From Streptomyces sp. NBC_01341 (GTDB taxonomy: Bacteria; Actinomycetota; Actinomycetes; Streptomycetales; Streptomycetaceae), in contig NZ_CP108364.1 in assembly GCF_035946055.1 (NCBI RefSeq), forward strand, positions 4,960,001 through 5,024,000: a DNA stretch of 64,000 nucleotides, written 5' to 3'. This document shows positions 49,830 through 58,324 of this stretch, in pieces. The translations under genes were made by a program, and so were the position numbers. The notes beneath the pieces are model-generated. The model saw only the letters and a program-made list of their open reading frames with translations. It made no database searches and was not told the DNA's origin. How positions within the stretch are numbered: the first letter of the stretch is position 1; every line of letters begins with the position of its first letter.

Positions 49830-52025
49830 GTGATTTCGACAGCCATCCGGCTGGCCCGTGTGGGCAGTCGGTCAGAACTGGCGGCAGCGATACTGATGAT
49901 GCTGGGTTATCCCTGCGTCATGGTCGCCGCTCTTGTCCCCGATATCTGGTTCTTCGCGGCGGCCACGGCTGTCACCTACCTCGCGGACTGGTACCTGCAC
50001 CAGCGCGGCAGTTATCTGGTCAACAGGCTCGGAAAGGTGCGGGCGGGGCTGTCCATCCGCTTCCTCCTCCGCCAGTTGATGATCATCCTCCTGCTGGCCC
50101 GGCTGGACCTCGCCGAGGAACCGCTCTTCTACGCGGCGGTCGCCTGCTTCCTGCTCTTCTACGGGCTGCAGGCCCCGCACGGCGCGCTGACGACACTCAT
50201 CCGGCTGCGACGCAGCCTGCCCATCGTCACCCGCAACGTGGACCTGCACGCCATACGCATCCCCGACGCCCCGCCGCGCGCCCTGCTGCACCGCTCCAGC
50301 GAGAAGATGCTGCACCTCGACCTCCCCGCGGTGGCCGGTGTGCTGCTCGCGGCGGGCACGGGCGAAGACGTCATCGGGTACATCGGTGCCGGTGTGACGC
50401 TGCTGCTCGCGGGCCTCTACACCGCGTTGCTCGTCCCCTATCTCCGGAAGAAGCGGCAGGCGCCCTCGGCTCCCGCGGTACTGAAGGCGCTCGACGCCTG
50501 GCTGCGCGAGTACCAGCCGACGGTCGTCCTCTACTTCTCCGGCTCCAGCGAGTCCGCCTACCAGGGCAACATGTGGCTCGACACCATGGCCGCCGTCGAG
50601 GGACGCCCGCTGATCGTCATGCGCGAGCGGAACCTCGTCCCGCAGCTCGCGGACACGTCCGTGCCCGTGGTGTGCGTGCCCGCCGGCACCCACCTGATGA
50701 ACATGGACCTCTCCAGCGTCCGGGTCTGCCTGTATCCGGCGAACGTCGGAAAGAACATCCACATGCTGCGCGTCCCGACCATGAAGCACGTCTTCATCGG
50801 CCACGGCGACAGCGACAAGCTGGCCAGCGTCAACCCTTACTCCAAGGTGTACGACGAGGTGTGGACGGCCGGCCGCGCGGGCCGCGACCGTTACGCCCTC
50901 GCCGACGTCGGTGTCCGCGACGAGGACATCGTCGAGGTCGGACGCCCCCAGCTCGCTCCGATCAAGAGCTGGACCGGCACCACGAGGAACCCCGTTCCCA
51001 CGGTGCTGTACGCCCCCACGTGGGAGGGCTGGGACGACAACCCCGGCAACACCTCGCTGCTGCTGGCCGGTGAGAAGATCGTCCGTCGGCTGCTGAAGGC
51101 GGACAACCCGGTCCGGGTCATCTACAAGCCGCACCCCTTCACCGGTATCCGCAGTGCCAAGGCCAAGGCTGTCGACGCGAAGATCAGGAACCTGATCGAG
51201 ACCGCTGCGCAGAAGCGTGCCGCGGACCCCAGGTGGGTGAAGGAGGCCTCGGCCGCCGCTGCCGGGCACACTGCGGCCAAGGCGGAACTCGTCCGTATCG
51301 AGGCCCGCCTGGCGGAGCTTTCGAAGCCGGGCCGCGCCGGGGGCGACGAGTCGGAGGAGTCCCGCCTCTCGCTCGCCGACCCGGCCCGTCAGACCGAGAT
51401 CTCCACGCTGCGGACCGAGTGGAACGACGCCTACTGGCGTTCCCTCGGCTGGTGGGAGCACATGACGGTGACGGGTGCGCAGCCGAAGCTGTACGACTGC
51501 TTCAACGAGTCCGACGCCATGGTCTCCGACATCTCCAGCGTGGTGTCCGACTTCATCGCGAGCGGCAAGCCCTACGCGGTCACGGACTCGGCCGAGCTCG
51601 GCGCGGAGGAGTTCAAGCGTCAGAACACCGCCGTGCGTGCGGCCGTCATTCTCTCCAACAGCGCAGAGGAGATCGACGAGCTTCTGTCCGCCGTCACCGA
51701 CCCGGCGGCGGACCCGCTGGCCGAAGCCCGCCACGAGCTGAAGACCTATCTGCTGGGTCCGGACGAGCCGACCTCCATGGAGCAGTTCGACGCCGCCGTC
51801 CGGGCCCTCGCGGTCAAGGCCGAGGCCCGCAACGCGGGTGTCGCGCAGCGCCTGGGCGGGCAGCAGCCCCCCGCTCCCCTCCCTGACGCGGAGGCGGCGT
51901 CCAGCGGGGCGGGCGACGGCACGGCTGAGGTCGTCGCCGAGGCGGATGCCGCGGTCGACCCGGACGTGCCCGCCGGGCCGGATGCCGATGCGGGCATCGG
52001 CGCGGGCCCCTCGGCGGTCCGCTGA
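49830..52025 (+). CDS. CDP-polyol phosphotransferase, TagF/TarL-like teichoic acid polymerase
   Basis: 731 residues from GTG 49830. The first ~210 residues hold about six hydrophobic helices, an addition not found in B. subtilis TagF, which is a peripheral protein. Residues ~230-640 match the CDP-glycerol/CDP-ribitol phosphotransferase domain: VFIGHGDSDK (equivalent of the catalytic HGT region), VGRPQLAP, VLYAPTWEG, VIYKPHPFTG and MVSDISSVVSDFI, which carries the second His/Ser region. A charged insertion near 455-500 and an acidic Ala/Gly/Asp tail of about 55 residues follow. It would polymerise polyol phosphate from the CDP-alcohol made by the gene before it. Primase versus polymerase cannot be told. 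Confidence 0.85.
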   Translation: MISTAIRLARVGSRSELAAAILMMLGYPCVMVAALVPDIWFFAAATAVTYLADWYLHQRGSYLVNRLGKVRAGLSIRFLLRQLMIILLLARLDLAEEPLFYAAVACFLLFYGLQAPHGALTTLIRLRRSLPIVTRNVDLHAIRIPDAPPRALLHRSSEKMLHLDLPAVAGVLLAAGTGEDVIGYIGAGVTLLLAGLYTALLVPYLRKKRQAPSAPAVLKALDAWLREYQPTVVLYFSGSSESAYQGNMWLDTMAAVEGRPLIVMRERNLVPQLADTSVPVVCVPAGTHLMNMDLSSVRVCLYPANVGKNIHMLRVPTMKHVFIGHGDSDKLASVNPYSKVYDEVWTAGRAGRDRYALADVGVRDEDIVEVGRPQLAPIKSWTGTTRNPVPTVLYAPTWEGWDDNPGNTSLLLAGEKIVRRLLKADNPVRVIYKPHPFTGIRSAKAKAVDAKIRNLIETAAQKRAADPRWVKEASAAAAGHTAAKAELVRIEARLAELSKPGRAGGDESEESRLSLADPARQTEISTLRTEWNDAYWRSLGWWEHMTVTGAQPKLYDCFNESDAMVSDISSVVSDFIASGKPYAVTDSAELGAEEFKRQNTAVRAAVILSNSAEEIDELLSAVTDPAADPLAEARHELKTYLLGPDEPTSMEQFDAAVRALAVKAEARNAGVAQRLGGQQPPAPLPDAEAASSGAGDGTAEVVAEADAAVDPDVPAGPDADAGIGAGPSAVR

Positions 52026-52139
52026 GCGCGGTCCGCCCGGAGCGTGACCGGGGCGGCCGGATGCGGAGATGACGGGCAGGTGTGATCCGGTCGTCCTCCA
52101 GGTGTTCGAAATCCGTCCGATTCGCGACGCAACCCATGC

Positions 52140-52186
52140 AACGGCCCGTCCGTCTCCTTCTCGGGGAGGGGAACGTACGGGCCGTT
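52140..52186 (+). terminator. Terminator after the TagF/TarL-like gene
   Basis: AACGGCCCGT (52140-52149) pairs with ACGGGCCGTT (52177-52186); inner bases also pair (CTCC with GGAG). Confidence 0.75.
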
Positions 52187-52271
52187 CGGCGTGTCCGTGC
52201 CCGGAACGGGGGGTATATCGCCGTTCCATCGTTTCTCCTGATTGGTACGCTTATGTGTGAACCGAGGAGAG

Positions 52272-53516
52272 ATGGGCGCCACCACTACCACCGCACCCGA
52301 TGTGACCGTGATCATCGGTGCCTACGAAGCGATGCCGTACCTGATCCGCTGCCTGGAGTCCGTCGAAGCGCAGACGCTCCCGGCCGGCCGCATGGAGATC
52401 GTGGCTGTCGACGACGGGTCGACCGACGGCACGGGGGAGTACCTCGAGGAGTTCGCGGCCCGGACCGAGATCGACATGCGCGTCGTCCGGCAGGAGAACT
52501 CCGGTGGCCCCAGCGGGCCCCGCAACGTCGGTCTCGGGCTCGCCCGGGGGCGATACGTCTTCTTCCTGGACGCGGACGACTATTTCGGCGAAGAGGCCCT
52601 GGAGCGGATGGTCGCGATGGGGGACCGGGCCGGCACCGACGTGGTGCTGGGCAAGGTCGTCGGCGTCAACAGGGGGGCGCCCAAGTCGATGTGGGCGCGG
52701 ACCGAGGAGCGCGTCGACGTGCACCGGTCCAAGGTCATCTACACGCTCAGCGCGCAGAAGCTCTTCCGGCGTGAACTGCTCGAACGCATCGGCCTGCGGT
52801 TCGACGAGGGACTCGAGACGGGTGAGGACGCCCTCTTCACGATGGAGGCGTATCTGCGCGGCGCGGGTGTCTCCGTCATCGCCGACTACACCTGCTATCA
52901 CCTGGTCGGCCGCGACGACGGCAAGCACGCCACCAAGCGGGGCAGTTACACCCTGCGCTTCGACTCCATGGCGGCCATGATGGAGCTCATCCACAGGCTG
53001 GAGCCGGCCGGTCCGAAACGCGACTACCTCATGGTCAGGCCCTTCACCGTCGGAATGCTCCAGCAGTTCGGTCCCGGGTTCCTGAAGCAGCCGGAAGACG
53101 AACAGCGGCACAAGCTGGAACTCGCGGCTCCGCTGATGCGGAGTTACTGGACGAACGGTGTGGCCCGGCGGATCAAGGTGGCCGAGCGGCTGAGGCTCGC
53201 CTGTGTCGCCCAGGGCCGCCTCGACCTGCTGACCGACGTGCTGAAGTTCATCCGGACCGGAGAGGTCCCCGAACTGGTCCGCTCGGCCAAGGGCGACAAG
53301 CTCTTCCTGGCCTACCCCCACTTCCGGGACGAGGCGGCCGGACTCCGGGACGCCGACTACCAGGTCACCGTCCCCGACTGGCACGGCGGGGACCGGGTCA
53401 CGAGGCCGAAGCGCATCCTGAGGCCGCAGACGGAACGGCCGTCGGTGCTGAGGCGCATCGTCCGGCGGCTGCGCAGGGAGTTCCGTGGCTGGCGGGCCCG
53501 CCTGAGCACCGGCTGA
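52272..53516 (+). CDS. GT2-family glycosyltransferase, TarS/TarP-like
   Basis: 414 residues from ATG 52272, just after GAGGAGAG; TTG 52242 and GTG 52257 are weaker choices. DVTVIIGAYEAMPYLIRCL, VDDGSTDGTGEYL, then NSGGPSGPRNVGL and LDADDYFGEEALE make a canonical GT-A fold with a DxD metal site. KVVGVNRGAPKSMW, VIYTLSAQKLFRRELL and GEDALFTMEAYL follow in the order seen in S. aureus TarS, the beta-GlcNAc transferase of ribitol-phosphate teichoic acid. It has only a short C-terminal part after ~330, so it lacks the trimerising domains of TarS. The tail is Arg-rich. Likely job: glycosylating the polymer made by the gene upstream. Confidence 0.87.
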   Translation: MGATTTTAPDVTVIIGAYEAMPYLIRCLESVEAQTLPAGRMEIVAVDDGSTDGTGEYLEEFAARTEIDMRVVRQENSGGPSGPRNVGLGLARGRYVFFLDADDYFGEEALERMVAMGDRAGTDVVLGKVVGVNRGAPKSMWARTEERVDVHRSKVIYTLSAQKLFRRELLERIGLRFDEGLETGEDALFTMEAYLRGAGVSVIADYTCYHLVGRDDGKHATKRGSYTLRFDSMAAMMELIHRLEPAGPKRDYLMVRPFTVGMLQQFGPGFLKQPEDEQRHKLELAAPLMRSYWTNGVARRIKVAERLRLACVAQGRLDLLTDVLKFIRTGEVPELVRSAKGDKLFLAYPHFRDEAAGLRDADYQVTVPDWHGGDRVTRPKRILRPQTERPSVLRRIVRRLRREFRGWRARLSTG

Positions 53517-53675
53517 CGGCCCGCACGGCCGGTCGCCCGGTCGCCGCACCCTGGGGCCGTTCAGGTCCGGCGGGGTGCCTGGTGGCCGAGCCGCGTCGAA
53601 CTCGGAGATAAACTCGCACAATATTCAAGGTCCCTCAAGGGATCTACATATCATCATCATCGGGACAGGGACATC

Positions 53676-54743
53676 GTGAAGGCTCTCGTACTCTCCGGTG
53701 GGGCGGGCACCCGTCTTCGCCCCATCACGCACACGTCGGCCAAGCAGTTGGTCCCGGTGGCGAACAAGCCCGTCCTCTTCTACGGGCTGGAAGCCATCGC
53801 CGAGGCAGGGATCACCGACGTCGGCATCATCGTGGGTGACACCGCGCCAGAGATCCGCGAGGCCGTCGGCGACGGGTCCGCCCTCGGGATCGACGTCACG
53901 TACATCCCGCAGGACGAGCCCCGGGGCCTCGCGCACGCGGTGCTCATCGCGCGCGACTTCCTGGGGGACGACGACTTCGTCATGTACCTCGGCGACAACT
54001 TCATCGTCGGCGGTATCAGCGGACTGGTCGAAGAGTTCCGTGTGGACCGCCCCGACGCGCAGATCCTGCTGACGAAGGTGCCCAACCCGACCGCCTTCGG
54101 TGTCGCGGAACTCGACACCGAAGGACGGGTGGCGTCCCTCGAGGAGAAGCCGAAGGAACCGAAGAGCGACCTGGCACTCGTCGGCGTCTACCTCTTCACC
54201 CCGGCCGTCCACGAAGCCGTGCGTTCGATCGAGCCGTCCTGGCGCGGCGAGCTGGAGATCACCCACGCCATCCAGTGGCTGATCGACCAGCAGCGCGACG
54301 TCCGCTCCACGACCATCTCCGGATACTGGAAGGACACCGGCAACGTCACCGACATGCTGGAGGTCAACCGCTCCGTCCTGGAGACCCTGAAGCCCTCCAC
54401 GGAGGGAACGGTCGACGAGAGCAGCGAGATCATCGGACGGGTGCGGATCGAGGCGGGGGCACGCGTCACGAGCAGCCGTATCGTCGGCCCGGTGATCATC
54501 GGAGCCGACGCGGTCATCAGCGATGCCTACGTCGGCCCCTTCACGTCGGTCTCGGAGGGGTGCCGGATCGAGGACAGCGAGATCGAGTACTCCATCGTCC
54601 TGCGCGGCGCGTCCATCACCGGTGTGCGCCGTGTCGAGGCCTCGCTCATCGGCCGGGACGTCGAGGTCACCCCCGCGCCCCGCAACCCCTCCGCCCACCG
54701 ACTCGTGCTCGGCGACCACAGCAAGGTGCAGATCTCCTCATGA
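53676..54743 (+). CDS. rmlA: Glucose-1-phosphate thymidylyltransferase (long form)
   Basis: 355 residues from GTG 53676, with AGGG upstream. MKALVLSGGAGTRLRPIT is the nucleotidyltransferase P-loop. EKPKEPKSDLALVGVY and the GYWKDTGNVTDMLEVN segment mark RmlA. The long form, with a C-terminal left-handed beta-helix (IIGRVRIEAGARV and following), is like StrD-type enzymes of antibiotic gene clusters and many actinobacteria, whereas E. coli RmlA is about 290 residues. It makes dTDP-glucose from glucose 1-phosphate and dTTP. The stop overlaps the rmlB start (ATGA), and rmlD follows, so the three form one operon. Confidence 0.93.
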   Translation: MKALVLSGGAGTRLRPITHTSAKQLVPVANKPVLFYGLEAIAEAGITDVGIIVGDTAPEIREAVGDGSALGIDVTYIPQDEPRGLAHAVLIARDFLGDDDFVMYLGDNFIVGGISGLVEEFRVDRPDAQILLTKVPNPTAFGVAELDTEGRVASLEEKPKEPKSDLALVGVYLFTPAVHEAVRSIEPSWRGELEITHAIQWLIDQQRDVRSTTISGYWKDTGNVTDMLEVNRSVLETLKPSTEGTVDESSEIIGRVRIEAGARVTSSRIVGPVIIGADAVISDAYVGPFTSVSEGCRIEDSEIEYSIVLRGASITGVRRVEASLIGRDVEVTPAPRNPSAHRLVLGDHSKVQISS

Positions 54744-55726
54744 CGACCAACATCCTGGTGACAGGCGGGGCCGGATTCATCGGCTCCCACTACGTCCGTA
54801 CCGTGCTGGGCCCCCAGGGACCGGGCGACGTCGCCGTCACCGTCCTCGACGCGCTCACCTACGCGGGCAACCCGGCCAACCTCGACGAGGTCCGTGACCA
54901 CCCGGGCTTCACCTTCGTGGAGGGTGACATCTGTGACGCCGAGCTGGTCGGCAAGCTGATGACCCAGCACGACGAGGTGGTGCACTTCGCGGCCGAGTCC
55001 CACGTGGACCGCTCCATCGACGGCGGTGCCGAGTTCGTCCGCACGAACGTCGTCGGAACGCACACCCTGATCCACGCCGCACACCTGGCCGGAATCAAGA
55101 CCTTCGTCCACATCTCCACGGACGAGGTCTACGGGTCGATCGACGAGGGCTCCTGGCCCGAGACCCACCCGCTCGAGCCCAACTCGCCGTACTCCTCGGC
55201 CAAGGCGTCCAGCGACCTGATCGCCCTGTCCTACCACCGCACGCACGGTCTCGACGTGCGGGTGACCCGCTGCTCCAACAACTACGGGCACCACCACTTC
55301 CCCGAGAAGGTCATCCCGCTCTTCGTCACCAACCTCCTGGACGGCGGAACGGTGCCGCTGTACGGCGACGGCGCCAACGTGCGCGACTGGCTGCACATCG
55401 ACGACCACGTGCAGGGCATCGAGCTCGTCCGCACGAAGGGCCGTGCCGGCGAGGTCTACAACATCGGTGGCGGCACCGAGCTCTCCAACAAGGAGCTGAC
55501 CGGTCTGCTCCTGGACGCCTGCGGCGCCGACTGGGAGACCAGCGTCACCTACGTCGAGGACCGCAAGGGCCACGACCGGCGCTACTCGGTCGACTGCACG
55601 AAGATCCGCGAGGAGCTCGGTTACGAGCCCCGCAAGGACTTCGCCACCGGCCTGGCCGAGACCGTGCAGTGGTACCGCGACAACCGCGCCTGGTGGGAGC
55701 CGCTCAAGGACCGGGCGGCGCTGTGA
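54740..55726 (+). CDS. rmlB: dTDP-glucose 4,6-dehydratase
   Basis: 328 residues from ATG 54740, overlapping rmlA. Extended SDR fold with NILVTGGAGFIGSHYVR (NAD site), HFAAESHVDRSI, the substrate loop STDEVYGS, and catalytic Tyr/Lys in YSSAKASSDL. RVTRCSNNYGHHHFPEKVIPL is a strong RmlB signature. It turns dTDP-glucose into dTDP-4-keto-6-deoxyglucose. GTGA overlap with rmlD. Confidence 0.96.
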   Translation: MTTNILVTGGAGFIGSHYVRTVLGPQGPGDVAVTVLDALTYAGNPANLDEVRDHPGFTFVEGDICDAELVGKLMTQHDEVVHFAAESHVDRSIDGGAEFVRTNVVGTHTLIHAAHLAGIKTFVHISTDEVYGSIDEGSWPETHPLEPNSPYSSAKASSDLIALSYHRTHGLDVRVTRCSNNYGHHHFPEKVIPLFVTNLLDGGTVPLYGDGANVRDWLHIDDHVQGIELVRTKGRAGEVYNIGGGTELSNKELTGLLLDACGADWETSVTYVEDRKGHDRRYSVDCTKIREELGYEPRKDFATGLAETVQWYRDNRAWWEPLKDRAAL

Positions 55727-56607
55727 GTGCCGCCTGGCTCGTCACCGGAGCAGCCGGAATGCTGGGCCAGGACGTCCTGGCCCGGCTCGCCGGTGCCGGC
55801 ATCCCCGCCGTGGCCGCGGGACGGGACGCCGTGGACATCGCGGACAGCGCCTCGGTGCGTGCCGCCTTCGAGGAGCACCGCCCCGCGGTGGTCGTCAACT
55901 GCGCCGCCTGGACCGCCGTCGACGACGCGGAGACGGACGAGGAAGCCGCGCTCCGCGTCAATGGCGAGGGCCCGGCGGTGCTCGCGGAGGCGTGCCGGGA
56001 GTACGGCGCCGTACTCCTGCAGGTCTCCACGGACTACGTCTTCGCCGGAGACGCCGCCCACCCCTACCCGGAGGACGCCCCCACCGCACCGCGCAGCGCG
56101 TACGGCCGTACCAAGCTGGCCGGGGAACGCGCGGTGCTGGACACGCTGCCGGACACCGGATACGTCGTCAGGACGGCCTGGCTGTACGGCGCGGGCGGCG
56201 GCAACTTCGTCCGGACGATGATCAGGCTGGAGGGCGTCAAGGACACCCTCGACGTGGTGGACGACCAGCGCGGGCAGCCGACCTGGACCGTGGACCTCGC
56301 CGACCGGCTCGTCCTGCTGGGGCTGGGCGCTCTCGCCGGCACCGCTCCGGCCGGTGTCTACCACGGCACCAGCGCCGGTGACGCGACCTGGTTCGGACTC
56401 ACCAGGGAGATCTTCCGGCTGCTGGGAGCGGATCCGGAAAGGGTCCGTCCCACGACCAGCGAGGCCTTCGTGCGGCCCGCCCCCCGGCCCTCGTTCAGCG
56501 TGCTGGGGCACGACCGCTGGAAGGCGGCCGGAATCGAGCCGGTCCGCGACTGGAGGTCCGCGCTCGGCGAGGCTTTCCCGGGGCTGCTCGCCGCGGAAAG
56601 GCCCTGA
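55723..56607 (+). CDS. rmlD: dTDP-4-dehydrorhamnose reductase
   Basis: 294 residues from GTG 55723, overlapping rmlB. WLVTGAAGMLGQDVLARL is the nucleotide-binding loop. NCAAWTAVDDAETDEEAA, STDYVFAGDA and the Tyr-x-x-x-Lys in SAYGRTKLAGE are the RmlD signature motifs. It reduces dTDP-4-keto-rhamnose with NADPH to dTDP-L-rhamnose. The 3,5-epimerase needed before it, rmlC, is not in this operon but 1.1 kb further on, on the other strand. A strong terminator ends the operon. Confidence 0.94.
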   Translation: MSAAWLVTGAAGMLGQDVLARLAGAGIPAVAAGRDAVDIADSASVRAAFEEHRPAVVVNCAAWTAVDDAETDEEAALRVNGEGPAVLAEACREYGAVLLQVSTDYVFAGDAAHPYPEDAPTAPRSAYGRTKLAGERAVLDTLPDTGYVVRTAWLYGAGGGNFVRTMIRLEGVKDTLDVVDDQRGQPTWTVDLADRLVLLGLGALAGTAPAGVYHGTSAGDATWFGLTREIFRLLGADPERVRPTTSEAFVRPAPRPSFSVLGHDRWKAAGIEPVRDWRSALGEAFPGLLAAERP

Positions 56608-56627
56608 CGTCCGGCGGTGCGACAGGA

Positions 56628-56670
56628 GCGACGGCCGGGTTCCTCCCACGGGGAGGAACCCGGCCGTCGC
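56628..56670 (+). terminator. Terminator after rmlABD
   Basis: A 20-bp perfect stem (56628-56647 with 56651-56670), loop ACG, 20 nt after the rmlD stop. Confidence 0.92.
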
Positions 56671-56795
56671 CGTATCCGGACTTCATCGTCCGCAGGCCGC
56701 GGAGATGTCGTACGTAAAGCCTCCCGTACGACACATTCATGGGATAGCTTGCTCGAAAACCTGGCCAGTTGGTCCCTGTCGAAGGGCTGCTCCAC

Positions 56796-57590
56796 GTGAA
56801 TCGCCATGAGTTCCTCCGGTCTCTGCACCGTGTATACCGTCCCCGGAACTACCTGGAGATCGGCGTCAACGACGGCCGGAGCCTGGCCCTTTCCAGGGTG
56901 CCCTCCGTCGCTGTGGACCCGGCCTTCCGCGTGGTGACGGACATCAGCTGCGACGTTCATCTCGTCAGGGCCACGAGTGACGACTTCTTCGCACGCAAGG
57001 ACCCGCTGCTGCACCTGCGCAACGGCCGGAACCCGTTCCGAGCCCTCGCCCGCCGGGATCCGCTGAACCTCCTCGGTGCCGACCCGAAGCTGGAACTCTC
57101 CTTCATCGACGGCATGCACCTCTTCGAGTACGCCCTGCGCGACTTCATGAACGTCGAGCGGCACTCCCGCTGGTCGAGCGTGATCGTCCTGGACGACATG
57201 CTCCCGCGCGACGTCGACGAGGCCGCCAGGGACCGCCACACCCAGTTCTGGACCGGCGACGTCTACAAGGTGGCCCAGGTGCTGCGCCGCTTCCGTCCCG
57301 ACCTGCTCGTCATCGAAGTGGACACCGAGCCGACCGGGGTCCTGGTGGTCCTCGGCGCCGACCCCGGGAGCCAGGTCCTGAAGAACGCCTACGACGGGAT
57401 CATCGAGGAGTACGTCGTACCCGACCCGCAGAACGTGCCCGACGAGGTGCTCGTCCGCAAGAACGCGGTCAAGCCGGAGGAGCTCCTCGGCCTGGATCTC
57501 TGGCCGGCCCTCGCGCGGGCGCGCAACCTCCGGCGCCCCCGCTCCGCCTTCGCTCCGCTCCGCAGGAGCGTGGAGAAGGTCACGGCCTGA
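56796..57590 (+). CDS. Class I SAM-dependent methyltransferase-like protein
   Basis: 264 residues from GTG 56796 with AAGGG 9 nt upstream. YRPRNYLEIGVNDGRSLALS is motif I of class I methyltransferases. LELSFIDGMHLFEYALRDF and SSVIVLDDMLPRD match the later strands of the Methyltransf_24-like group, which often sits in polysaccharide and glycan clusters. No sugar-specific motif is seen. It may methylate a sugar or terminate a chain, as methyl caps do in some O-antigens, but that is a guess from context. It is convergent with rmlC. Confidence 0.75.
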   Translation: MNRHEFLRSLHRVYRPRNYLEIGVNDGRSLALSRVPSVAVDPAFRVVTDISCDVHLVRATSDDFFARKDPLLHLRNGRNPFRALARRDPLNLLGADPKLELSFIDGMHLFEYALRDFMNVERHSRWSSVIVLDDMLPRDVDEAARDRHTQFWTGDVYKVAQVLRRFRPDLLVIEVDTEPTGVLVVLGADPGSQVLKNAYDGIIEEYVVPDPQNVPDEVLVRKNAVKPEELLGLDLWPALARARNLRRPRSAFAPLRRSVEKVTA

Positions 57591-57609
57591 CCCCGGTCCC
57601 GCGGACGTG

Positions 57610-57648
57610 ACGAAGCCCCCGACCGTCGAGGACGGTCGGGGGCTTCGT
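57610..57648. terminator. Bidirectional terminator between the methyltransferase gene and rmlC
   Basis: An 18-bp perfect stem (57610-57627 with 57631-57648), loop GAG, between convergent stops. Confidence 0.92.
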
Positions 57649-57666
57649 GTGCGGCCCGCCGCGGGA

Positions 57667-58266
57667 TCAGCCGCGGGCGGCCAGCTCGGCGTAGTGGGCC
57701 AGGCAGTCCTCGTAGGAGGGCAGGAGGCCCTCCGCCTCGGCCTCCGCCAGCGTCGGAGCCGCCGCGTCCTTGTCGGAGAGCAGCGGGGCGACATCGGCGG
57801 GCCACTCGATGCCCAGCTCGGGGTCGAGCGGGTTGATGCCGTGCTCGCGGCCGGGGGAGTACCCCTCCGAACACAGATAGACGACGGTCGCGTCGTCGGT
57901 CAGCGCCATGAAGGCGTGGCCGAGGCCCTCCGCGAGATACACCGACCGGTGGTCGACGTCGTCGAGCCGCACCGCTTCCCACTGCTTGTACGTCGGTGAA
58001 CCGACCCTGATGTCCACGATGACGTCGAGCACGGCGCCTCGGACGCACTTGACGTACTTGGCCTGGCTCGGCGGTACGTCGGCGAAGTGGATTCCGCGCA
58101 GTGTGCCGCGGCTGGAGACCGAGCAGTTCGCCTGCTCGAGCCTCAGCCGGTGCCCGACGCCCTCGGCGAAGGACGGCGCCTGGAACCACTCGTGGAAACT
58201 GCCGCGGCTGTCCGGGAAGATCTTGGGTTCGTGGACCAGGGCCCCGGAGATGGAAAGCTGCCGCAT
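57667..58266 (-). CDS. rmlC: dTDP-4-dehydrorhamnose 3,5-epimerase
   Basis: 199 residues from ATG 58266 (AAGGA 10 nt upstream; GTG 58275 would be too close to it). The cupin shows FPDSRGSFHEWFQAPSF, QANCSVSSRGTLRGIHF with the catalytic His, and DVIVDIRVGSPTYKQWEAV. VYLAEGLGHAFMALTDDATVVYLCSEGY carries the catalytic Tyr. It epimerises C3 and C5 of dTDP-4-keto-6-deoxyglucose. The gene is on the opposite strand to rmlABD and 58 nt downstream of the large GT2 gene, so it is probably expressed with that transferase. Confidence 0.94.
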   Translation of the reverse strand: MRQLSISGALVHEPKIFPDSRGSFHEWFQAPSFAEGVGHRLRLEQANCSVSSRGTLRGIHFADVPPSQAKYVKCVRGAVLDVIVDIRVGSPTYKQWEAVRLDDVDHRSVYLAEGLGHAFMALTDDATVVYLCSEGYSPGREHGINPLDPELGIEWPADVAPLLSDKDAAAPTLAEAEAEGLLPSYEDCLAHYAELAARG

Positions 58267-58324
58267 GTCGATCACGTCCTTGTGCTGGTGAAGGTGCTGG
58301 TACTCGTGCCTCGTGCGCGCGCGG

